A stretch of 21,383 bases of DNA, from assembly GCA_046047235.1 (NCBI GenBank), contig JBJOII010000080.1, forward strand, positions 1 through 21,383, written 5' to 3'. The translations under genes were made by a program, and so were the position numbers. This DNA is from JBMTVN01 sp046047235 (GTDB taxonomy: Bacteria > Verrucomicrobiota > Verrucomicrobiia > Limisphaerales > JAHDYP01). The notes below the pieces were generated by a model, which saw nothing but the letters and a program-made list of their open reading frames with translations, was not told the DNA's origin and ran no database searches. Shown here in pieces: positions 14,915 through 21,275 of the stretch. The first letter of the stretch is position 1, and each line of letters opens with the position of its first letter.

Positions 14915-14942
14915 ACTATAGAAACGCGGGTCGATAATTCAA
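14915..14942 (-). promoter_or_regulatory. Sigma70-like promoter for speA
   Basis: On the - strand TTGAAT (14942-14937) and TATAGT (14920-14915) are separated by 16 bp, close to the -35/-10 consensus. The predicted start lies near 14908, giving a leader of about 15 nt before the speA ATG. The -35 overlaps the TGA stop of the nine-haem cytochrome gene. Found by eye; not tested. Confidence 0.55.
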
Positions 14943-16648
14943 TAAGGTGGATGGATTTTTTGTGTGTCTTTACTGGGGTGGGGGGATTGTCCGTTCCAAA
15001 AGGCCCAATTGAGGGGGTAGACATCGGGGTCGAAGATGACGTGGTAGAAGTGCCAGAGGAGGATGGCGAGGCAGGCGAGGATGGCTTCGTAGTAGTGGAT
15101 AGTGGTGGCGACGTCGATGATCCAGCGTGGGAGGATTTGGGTGGTGGCGACGGGGAACCAGATGACGGTACCGGTTAGGCCCATGATGGCGACGCCCCAG
15201 ACGACGGCCCAGTATTCGAATTTTTCGGCGTAGTTGAAGCGACTGGGTGAGGGTGTGGGTTTGGGGGACAGGCCGAAGGCGAAGCGGAGGTTGTTCCAGG
15301 CGTCTTTGAGGTCGTTTCGGTTGGGGAGGAGGTCAAGGAGGAGGGTTTGGCCGGTGCGGGAGAGGGCGAGGTGGGCGATGTGGTAGAGGGCGAGGGCGAT
15401 CATGGCTATGGCGGCGCCGCGGTGGGTCCAGCGGCGGATGGTTTCGTCGGCCCCGAGGATCCAGGCGGTCCAGGAGCCCGGGAATTTGAGGGCGAAGCCA
15501 CTGATGGCGAGGAGGATGAAGCTGATGGCGAGCGTTCCGTGTTGCCAGCGGTGGTTTCGGTTCATGCGGAGGTTGGTGGAGTGGGCTGCTTTTCTGGCGG
15601 CGACGGCTTTACGGAGCCAGATGAGGCCATTGTGGAGGAGGCAAACGGAGGCAGTGGCGAGGATGAGGAAGAGGTAGATGCGGCGGACCCAGCGATTGAC
15701 GGTGGTGCCGGTATCGGAGCTACCGCTTTCGAGGTCGAGGTGGACTTTGCCGAGGGCGAAGTTTTCGGTAGCGCCGGGGTGGCATTGGCCGCAGGTGGCG
15801 ACGAGGTTATTGGGGTGGATGGAGGAGTTTGGGTTGGAGGAGGGGAGGATGAGGTGGACTCCGTGGCAGCTGGCGCAATTGGCGGCGCGGGTAGAGCCGA
15901 GTTGGGCGGCCAGGCCGTGGTAGCTGCCGAGGAACGTACGGACGCGGTCTTCGGGCATGCGATATTTGGCATTGAGTCGTTCCGAGGCGTGGCAGCGGCT
16001 ACAGACACTGCGGGCGACGTTGATGCGGGATTCATGTCGGAGATCGACGATGGAGTGTTCCGAGTGGCAGTCGGTGCAGGTGGGTGCTTCGCGGTTACCG
16101 TTGAGCAGCGCTTCACCGTGGACGCTGGCCGAGACCTGGGTGGCTTCGGATTCGTGGCAGCGGCCGCAGGCGTCGAGCATATGCGAGCGGTGCATGGGGG
16201 AGTCCGGGGAGCTGGAGGGGAGGACACCGTGGGTGCCGTGGCAGTCGGCGCAGGTGGCGGCGGTGTGGTTACCGTTTTCTTTGGCGTGGCCGTGGACGCT
16301 GGTGCCGTAGCTGGCGGACTGGTCTTCGTGGCAGGCGGAGCAGTCTACTTTTGTGGGGGTGAGGTGATCGTCGGGGTGTTCGGCTGAGACGTCTGCGTGG
16401 CAATCCGTGCAGGTGTGGGTGGAGTGGGCGGATTGGCTGAGGAGTTGGGCATCGACGAAGAGGGGTAATTCCTGTCCGTCGGGGGTAGTTTTGGAGAGGT
16501 CGCGGTCTTCGTGGCAGAGGAGGCAGTCTGCGTTGGGGGATTCCTCTCCGATTGCGGGGGGGGGGTGGGTGAGGGTGGAGAGCCCGGCGAGCAGGCCCAG
16601 CAGGAAGGGGAGTCTGGTGGGACTCCCAATGTTCCTGGGGAGTTTCAT
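14939..16648 (-). CDS. CbcL-like fusion of nine-haem cytochrome c and membrane cytochrome b
   Basis: A 569-residue protein with a signal peptide (FLLGLLAGLSTL, cleavage near 34). Nine CxxCH motifs start at residues 42, 80, 103, 133, 161, 191, 216, 258 and 286. The C-terminal half has five membrane segments (~322-346, 371-390, 408-430, 480-500, 513-540) with helix-buried His residues (H370, H409, H423, H518, H533) as in HydC/FdnI-type dihaem cytochrome b. This matches Geobacter CbcL (nine c-haems plus b domain), a quinol dehydrogenase for low-potential extracellular acceptors; the acceptor here is unknown. The c-haems would face the periplasm. The ATG at 16648 is 4 bp after the stop of its eleven-haem paralogue, so they are co-translated; I rejected the long upstream extension because it is read within that paralogue. 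Alternative reading: a quinone-linked oxidoreductase for another periplasmic partner. Confidence 0.9.
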   Translation of the reverse strand: MKLPRNIGSPTRLPFLLGLLAGLSTLTHPPPAIGEESPNADCLLCHEDRDLSKTTPDGQELPLFVDAQLLSQSAHSTHTCTDCHADVSAEHPDDHLTPTKVDCSACHEDQSASYGTSVHGHAKENGNHTAATCADCHGTHGVLPSSSPDSPMHRSHMLDACGRCHESEATQVSASVHGEALLNGNREAPTCTDCHSEHSIVDLRHESRINVARSVCSRCHASERLNAKYRMPEDRVRTFLGSYHGLAAQLGSTRAANCASCHGVHLILPSSNPNSSIHPNNLVATCGQCHPGATENFALGKVHLDLESGSSDTGTTVNRWVRRIYLFLILATASVCLLHNGLIWLRKAVAARKAAHSTNLRMNRNHRWQHGTLAISFILLAISGFALKFPGSWTAWILGADETIRRWTHRGAAIAMIALALYHIAHLALSRTGQTLLLDLLPNRNDLKDAWNNLRFAFGLSPKPTPSPSRFNYAEKFEYWAVVWGVAIMGLTGTVIWFPVATTQILPRWIIDVATTIHYYEAILACLAILLWHFYHVIFDPDVYPLNWAFWNGQSPHPSKDTQKIHPPY

Positions 16649-16652
16649 GGTA

Positions 16653-18887
16653 TTAGTGGGTGAGGCGGGTGGCCATGGCGTAGACGATGAGGATGAGGAG
16701 GATGACGCCGAGGCCGAAGAAGATGTAGCCCATGGAGCGGGCGATGGCTTTCCAGCGTTCCCATTCGTCCTTGACGCGGTGTTCTTCGAGTCGGCCTTGG
16801 GCGACGAGGCGGTCGTACCAGCGTCGGCGTTCGTGGAGCATTTCAGCTTTGGAGATACGGCCGGAGAAGATGACCGTATCCATGGGGAATTTTTCCAGGC
16901 GGAAGTGTGTATTGAAGAAGTGGATAGTGAAGATGAAGCCGGCGGCGAGGAGGGCTTCATCGGAGTGGACCACGAGGGCGATATTGATGATCCAGCCTGG
17001 GAGGAACTGGGTAAAGAACTCGGGGAACCACATGATGAGGCCGGAGAGGCCGATGGCGAACACGCCCCAGAAGACGGCGAAGTAGTCGAATTTTTCCCAA
17101 TAGGTCCAGCGGTCGAACTGGGGTTTCTTACCTTTACCGAAGAACCATTTTTGGTGGGCGACGAAGTCACGCCAGTCCTGGAGCGTAGGGATCATGGAAT
17201 CGGGGCCGAAGATGATATTGATGAAGCGTTTTGGGCTGACGCGGCCGGATTCGGGGTCGCGGAGGTTGCCGCGGTGCCGCCAGGTATGGCGGAGGAGGGA
17301 TCCGAGGTGGAGGGCGAAGTAGAGGAAAGTGATGAGGGCGCCGAAGTGGTGGAGGCTACGGGCGACTTCGGGGCCGCCCATGAGGTTAAAGAGGACCATG
17401 GCCCATTCGGTGTAGTAGAACTTGAGGGGCATGCCTGTGATGACGAGGAGGAGGAAGCTGGTGACGACGAGGAAGTGGAGGAAACGTTCGAAGGGGATGA
17501 AGCGGGTGAACCATTCGTCGTCGGCTTGGGTTTCCACGCGTGCTTCGCGGAACTTCTTACTATCGTGGAGGAAGACCCAGGCTGAGCGGAAGAGCCAGAG
17601 GAGAGTGTGTGCGCCGAAGAAGGAGAACACGCCGATGAGGAGGGTGGTCATGAAGACGAACACCGTATTGAGGGCGGGGTAATTTTCCCGGTCGAGGGGG
17701 TTGGCGTGGGGTTGGTATTGGACGAAGCCGGCGTTGGCGTTCGGGTGGCAGGACTGGCAGGTGGCGAGGATGTTTTGTTCAGACAGCCGGGAGTTGGGGT
17801 CGGAGGGTGGGAGGACGTCGTGGTGGCCGTGGCAATCGAAGCAGGCGGCGACATCGGAGGCGACGTTGGGTCGGCCGAGGGCCATGGCTTTGCCGTGGTA
17901 GGTTTCGCGGTAGTGTTCGAGGCTATCTTCGTGGCATTTACCGCAACGGGCGTCGCTGAGTTCTTTGAAGTGGCCGTTATGGTCGGGGGTTTCGATTTCG
18001 TGGGCCGAGTGGCAATCGGTGCAGACGGGGCCTTCGGGGTGGCCTTGGATGAGGAGTTGGCCGTGTACGCTCTTGTTATAGACTTCCTCGATCTTGACGT
18101 GGCATTGGCCGCAGGTGTGGCTGATGTTGGCGTGGTGGACGGGGGAGCTTTCGTAGTTGCCGGGGACGATATCGTGGACTCCGTGGCAGTCGTTGCAGGA
18201 GGGGGCGACGATGAGGCCCATTTTCAGGAGGCCGCGTCCGTGGATACTATCGAGGTATTGTTCGGCGGCGTTGGGGGCTTTGATGCGGTATTCGTCGGTG
18301 AGGTCGTGGTTGCTGTGACATTTGGCACAGGTGTAGGGGAGGTTGAGTTTAAAGACGGGGGAATCGGCGTTCTTGACGGGGACGATGTGGTGGGTGCCGT
18401 GGCAATCGGCGCAAGTGGCGGCGGCGGCTCCACCCATTTGGTGGCTTACGCCATGGATGCTTTCATTGTAGACGTTGACGACATCCTCGTGGCAGTCGGC
18501 GCAGCTGACTTCGGGTAGTTTATCTTCGTGGGGCAGGTCAGTGATGGAGGAGTGGCAATCGGTGCAATCGAGCAGGCCGTGGACGGATTCGTCATAGAGG
18601 GCTTGGTCAATGGCTTCGAGGGGGATTTCCTTGCCTTGGACGATGTGGGTGAGGGTGGCGTCGGTATGGCACTCGAGGCAATCGGCGGAGGTGATGGTGA
18701 TGTCCTCGGTTTCCGATTCATCGGCCCCGAGCGAGGGGGTGATGAGCTGGGGTAGGAGGAGGGCGATGGCGAGCGCGGCGAGGCGGGGGATGGCCCTGCC
18801 TTGCCGGGGTGTTGCACGCAGACTCTGATTAGGGAGAGAGGTGTTACGGGGTTGGATATGACTAGGGGCCGCCGGTGTGGCAATCAT
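16653..18887 (-). CDS. CbcL-like fusion of eleven-haem cytochrome c and membrane cytochrome b
   Basis: A 744-residue paralogue of the downstream gene. A signal-type segment (IPRLAALAIALLLPQLITPSLG, key part LAALAIALLLP, ~33-54) is followed by eleven CxxCH motifs starting at residues 70, 108, 129, 159, 187, 231, 259, 289, 315, 349 and 377. Six membrane segments follow (~405-432, 467-490, 512-533, 599-620, 632-657, 717-738), with conserved His residues such as H471, H514 and H641, and a cytoplasmic-type basic stretch rich in R/E/W at ~680-715. Likely a quinol-oxidising membrane cytochrome with a periplasmic haem wire. I chose ATG 18887 because GGAG lies about ten bases upstream and the signal follows; it overlaps the end of the NapC-type gene by 26 bp. 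Its C-terminal extra helix and two extra haems distinguish it from the second copy. Confidence 0.9.
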   Translation of the reverse strand: MIATPAAPSHIQPRNTSLPNQSLRATPRQGRAIPRLAALAIALLLPQLITPSLGADESETEDITITSADCLECHTDATLTHIVQGKEIPLEAIDQALYDESVHGLLDCTDCHSSITDLPHEDKLPEVSCADCHEDVVNVYNESIHGVSHQMGGAAAATCADCHGTHHIVPVKNADSPVFKLNLPYTCAKCHSNHDLTDEYRIKAPNAAEQYLDSIHGRGLLKMGLIVAPSCNDCHGVHDIVPGNYESSPVHHANISHTCGQCHVKIEEVYNKSVHGQLLIQGHPEGPVCTDCHSAHEIETPDHNGHFKELSDARCGKCHEDSLEHYRETYHGKAMALGRPNVASDVAACFDCHGHHDVLPPSDPNSRLSEQNILATCQSCHPNANAGFVQYQPHANPLDRENYPALNTVFVFMTTLLIGVFSFFGAHTLLWLFRSAWVFLHDSKKFREARVETQADDEWFTRFIPFERFLHFLVVTSFLLLVITGMPLKFYYTEWAMVLFNLMGGPEVARSLHHFGALITFLYFALHLGSLLRHTWRHRGNLRDPESGRVSPKRFINIIFGPDSMIPTLQDWRDFVAHQKWFFGKGKKPQFDRWTYWEKFDYFAVFWGVFAIGLSGLIMWFPEFFTQFLPGWIINIALVVHSDEALLAAGFIFTIHFFNTHFRLEKFPMDTVIFSGRISKAEMLHERRRWYDRLVAQGRLEEHRVKDEWERWKAIARSMGYIFFGLGVILLILIVYAMATRLTH

Positions 18888-20328
18888 GGCATTTGAACTC
18901 CGGATCGATGTCTTCGCCGGGGTGTTGGAAGGCCTGGCCAGACATAGAGGGTTTTTCCAGGTCATCTGCGGTGCCTTGAGCGAGGATGAGGTGGCACATA
19001 TTGCAGTTCTGGAAAGTGATGACGTGCTCGCCATCGGTGGAGGTGTGGTTGTCGTCGTGGCAGCGGACGCAGCCGGGCCAGTCTTTGTGGCCGATGTGTT
19101 CGGGATAGCTGCTCCAGTCGGCGTTCATGAGAGGGAAGAAGTTCCGTTTGTAGATGCCTTGGACGGCGGCGATGGTTTTGTCGAGGTCAGCATCGGGGTA
19201 GGCGTCACGGAGGCCGGCTTCGATGGCGGTGGTGGCTTCGTCGACTGTGCTGTACTCGCCGACGAGGAGTTCGCCGGCGGTGAATTTCACGCCGGGGAGG
19301 GTGTTGTCGATATCGCCGCCGAACATGGCGAGGTCGAGGGCCTGGTTGGGCTTTTGGTAGACGTGTGCGGGGCGGTTATGGCAGTCCATGCAGTCCATGC
19401 GGCGGATTTGGGCCGGGTCGATTTCGTCTTCGAAGCCTTCGGCGCGGTATTCGACGACTTTACCGTCGGGGTTGGTATAGCGGACCCAAGGGATTTCCAT
19501 TTTGGTTTCGTCGGCGGGGACATATTCGACGAGGTTGGCGACGTGCCAATGGATACCGGGGACGGGGCCGGAGTCTGGGGTTCCGCCGCCGACTTTGAGG
19601 AGGAGGCTGACGGAGTATTGGGTATTTTCGTCGTCGCTGAGGTAGTGGTTATAGTTCCGGACGAAGTTACCGGAGAATTTTTCTGGCCAGTGGCATTGTT
19701 CGCAGGTATCGCGGGCTGGGCGGAGGTTTTTGATGGGGGTGGGGATGGGTCTGGGGTAGACATCGGCGGCGGTGGCGTAGACCTGGTAGAGGCCGGAGAG
19801 TTTGGCTTTGACGTACCATTCTGCGCCGGGGCCGATATGGCATTCTACGCAGGCGACGCGGGCGTGGTGGGAGTTTTGGTAGGTGACGAACTCGGGTTCC
19901 ATGACCGTGTGGCAGGCTTGGCCGCAGAAGGTGGTGGATTCCGTGAAGTGGTAGCTGTGGTAGCTGCCGATGGCGCTGACGAGCAGGAAGAAGGTGCCGC
20001 CGATGATGATGCCGGTGAGAACTTTACCGCTGCGGAAGCGATTGAGCTCGGCGAGGAGAGGGAATTCTGCGCCGCTTTTGAGGAGCTGGCGTCGGCGGAG
20101 GTAGAGGCCGAAGACGACCATGGTGACGCCGGCCGTGCTGAACATGGGGGCGATGAGGTAGGTGAGGATGCCGACGTAGGGGTTACTGTGGCCGCGGAAG
20201 AGGTCGCTTAGGAAGAGGAAGAGGAAAGCGAATATGCTTCCGGCGATGACGACCAGGCCTGCGGCGCTGATCCAGTTTCCGAGTCCCGCCGGACGGTTGC
20301 CATTGGGGGTGGAGGTGTTCTGGCTCAT
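18862..20328 (-). CDS. Heptaheme NapC/NirT-family quinol dehydrogenase (ImcH-like)
   Basis: A 488-residue membrane-anchored multihaem cytochrome. Three membrane segments come first (~19-44, 50-77, 103-123). The first haem motif is the unusual CGQACH (135-140, CxxxCH) in FCGQACHTVMEPEF, where a Met follows as in NapC/NrfH proteins. Six CxxCH motifs begin at 160, 209, 313, 420, 442 and 480. NapC/NrfH family members take electrons from menaquinol and pass them to periplasmic partners; three helices plus seven haems is the design I recall for Geobacter ImcH, needed for high-potential extracellular acceptors. It has no signal peptide beyond helix 1. The ATG at 20328 gives a clean start; upstream codons to 20421 are non-coding in character. 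It is the first gene of the three-gene cluster and overlaps the next by 26 bp. A shared 44-bp element lies 68-111 bp upstream. Confidence 0.92.
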   Translation of the reverse strand: MSQNTSTPNGNRPAGLGNWISAAGLVVIAGSIFAFLFLFLSDLFRGHSNPYVGILTYLIAPMFSTAGVTMVVFGLYLRRRQLLKSGAEFPLLAELNRFRSGKVLTGIIIGGTFFLLVSAIGSYHSYHFTESTTFCGQACHTVMEPEFVTYQNSHHARVACVECHIGPGAEWYVKAKLSGLYQVYATAADVYPRPIPTPIKNLRPARDTCEQCHWPEKFSGNFVRNYNHYLSDDENTQYSVSLLLKVGGGTPDSGPVPGIHWHVANLVEYVPADETKMEIPWVRYTNPDGKVVEYRAEGFEDEIDPAQIRRMDCMDCHNRPAHVYQKPNQALDLAMFGGDIDNTLPGVKFTAGELLVGEYSTVDEATTAIEAGLRDAYPDADLDKTIAAVQGIYKRNFFPLMNADWSSYPEHIGHKDWPGCVRCHDDNHTSTDGEHVITFQNCNMCHLILAQGTADDLEKPSMSGQAFQHPGEDIDPEFKCHDCHTGGP

Positions 20329-20395
20329 GGTTTTTTTAGGTGCGTATCGATTCGCCTGTTTCGTTGCATGATTAGAGTGGTTAGGAGGGGGGTGG

Positions 20396-20439
20396 GGGCT
20401 AGGCTTCTGTTGGTGAAACATGGGCTGAAATTGTCTTTC
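20396..20439 (-). promoter_or_regulatory. Shared 44-bp upstream element, copy at the heptaheme gene
   Basis: This stretch aligns without gaps to 21005-21048, with 34 of 44 bases identical by my count; the best-kept parts are GGGCTAGGC, TGTTGGT, AAA and ATTGT as read on the + strand. Both copies lie about 70-80 bp upstream of a cytochrome gene start and are flanked on the gene side by a G-rich run. A common promoter or operator is likely. I see no FNR box or clear sigma54 site. Confidence 0.6.
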
Positions 20440-20441
20440 AG
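20425..20441. promoter_or_regulatory. Inverted repeat CTGAAA-N5-TTTCAG
   Basis: A perfect 6-bp inverted repeat with a 5-bp centre (TTGTC) overlaps the distal end of the shared element upstream of the heptaheme cytochrome gene. A dyad of this size suits a dimeric regulator. The copy upstream of the small cytochrome c does not keep the symmetry, so the role is uncertain. GGTTAACAACGATAACTT just beyond (20454-20471) is a second AT-rich candidate site. Confidence 0.4.
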
Positions 20442-20542
20442 TACGCGCTATGTGGTTAACAACGATAACTTATGTTCGTTCGCGACAATGTTCGGGAGGC
20501 TGTTTAGCGACCTTGAGGAGGCTGGGCATGTGAGTGGAAAGC

Positions 20543-20575
20543 AAAAGCCCCATCCCTGGTGGGGGTGGGGCTTTT
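20543..20575 (-). terminator. Rho-independent terminator of the small cytochrome c gene
   Basis: AAAAGCCCCA (20543-20552) pairs perfectly with TGGGGCTTTT (20566-20575), with further CCC/GGG pairing inside and a small loop. On the - strand the stem is preceded by A residues and ends in CTTTTGCTTT. It lies 22 bp beyond the TAA-side end of the cytochrome c gene and separates it from the respiratory cluster. The symmetry of the A/T flanks would allow function in both directions. Confidence 0.88.
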
Positions 20576-20597
20576 GAGGGTGGGTTTTGGATTGGGT

Positions 20598-20927
20598 CTA
20601 TTTCTTGAAGGTGCGGACGAGTTTGACGAGTTCTTTGATTTCGTCGTCGGAGAGCGTGCTGGCGAAGCCTTTCATGAGGGTCTTGCTGCCTTCCTTTTTG
20701 CCTTCCTTGGTGATTTTGAAGGCTTCCTCGTCGGTGAATTTCTTTTGTTCTTCGGCTTTGGTGTAGTCTTTGATTTTGAGCTTTTTGCCCATGGTGGTAT
20801 CGGCGGCGCCTTCTTTGCCGTGGCATTTGGCGCAGTGTTTGGCCCAATTTTCCTTGGCATCGGCCGACACGCTGGTGGTGAGGCTGACGAAGGCGATTGC
20901 GATGGCTAGAGTAAGGATGTTTTTCAT
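20598..20927 (-). CDS. Small periplasmic monohaem cytochrome c
   Basis: A 109-residue class I-type cytochrome c. Residues 1-22 are a Sec signal (MKNILTLAIAIAFVSLTTSV, cleavage after SADA region), then one CAKCH haem motif (32-36) and the likely axial Met85 in TLMKGF. The C-terminal helix LSDDEIKELVKLVRTF is typical. A soluble periplasmic electron carrier. The ATG at 20927 has AGGA eight bases upstream; the longer frame is not needed. It has its own terminator and shares a 44-bp upstream element with the heptaheme gene, so it is a plausible electron partner of that cluster (inference). Lysine-rich, suggesting docking to acidic partners. Confidence 0.94.
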   Translation of the reverse strand: MKNILTLAIAIAFVSLTTSVSADAKENWAKHCAKCHGKEGAADTTMGKKLKIKDYTKAEEQKKFTDEEAFKITKEGKKEGSKTLMKGFASTLSDDEIKELVKLVRTFKK

Positions 20928-21004
20928 AGCGAATTCCTGATTGTTGACGTGTGAGTACTCAGGCCGAAGCCGTGCAGGAATTACAGCGGGTGGGAGGGGG
21001 TGGT

Positions 21005-21048
21005 GGGCTAGGCCTGTGTTGGTCAAAGGTGTGCGGATATTGTTTTAC
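21005..21048 (-). promoter_or_regulatory. Shared 44-bp upstream element, copy at the small cytochrome c gene
   Basis: This is the partner of 20396-20439 (34/44 identical, no gaps), 78-121 bp upstream of the cytochrome c ATG. On the - strand it includes CTTTGACCAACACAGGCC; TTGACC could be a -35 box but no good -10 follows at the right distance. The neighbouring GCATCGCACAACCGCGCGATGC (21049-21070 region) is an imperfect dyad with arms GCATCGC/GCGATGC. Confidence 0.55.
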
Positions 21049-21069
21049 GCATCGCACAACCGCGCGATG

Positions 21070-21165
21070 CGGGCAGAGGGCGGAGCGCAGAGGGCTGAGG
21101 GCGGAGGGCTATTGCGGCCCGGGGCCGGGCCGCAGGGAGAGGGGAGAGGGAAGAGAGGAGAGGGA
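21070..21165 (+). repeat. AGSGCNR heptamer array with hairpin B and tail, copy 4
   Basis: Six heptamers (AGGGCGG, AGCGCAG, AGGGCTG, AGGGCGG, AGGGCTA and a first partial-match unit) end at 21111. After one T comes the stem TGCGGCCCG (21113-21121) / CGGGCCGCA (21126-21134) with a GGGC loop, then a GGGAGAGGGGAGAG tail with further AGAGG units. Same order and orientation as copies 1-3. Confidence 0.88.
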
Positions 21166-21225
21166 AGATGGCTGCCTGTCCGCCGTGCCCCAGAGGCAGG
21201 GACGAAGGAGGAAGGGCGGAGGGTT

Positions 21226-21275
21226 GTGCCTGGGCGGCACGGGAGCTGGGAGCTAGTAGCTGGGAGCTAGGGGAT
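21226..21275 (+). repeat. Hairpin repeat A (shortened) plus GGGAGCT heptamers, copy 4
   Basis: GTGCC (21226-21230) and GGCAC (21236-21240) form a shorter stem because three bases of the usual GTGCCGC loop side are lost. GGGAGCTGGGAGCTAGTAGC and another GGGAGCTAGGGG follow. The element ends about 40 bp before the transposase start, so the insertion sequence may have landed in or next to it. Confidence 0.8.

Noticed and set aside
13451..16387. Acidic open frames on the + strand opposite speA and the cytochrome genes
   Set aside because: They are mirror frames of genes with clear family motifs (PLP Lys, CxxCH haem sites). Composition is low-complexity D/E/G/V.
18862..20328. NrfH of a nitrite reductase NrfHA pair
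   Set aside because: NrfH is about 150-200 residues with four haems, and no nrfA-like pentahaem gene with a CxxCK motif is present. Seven haems and 488 residues fit the ImcH-type design better.
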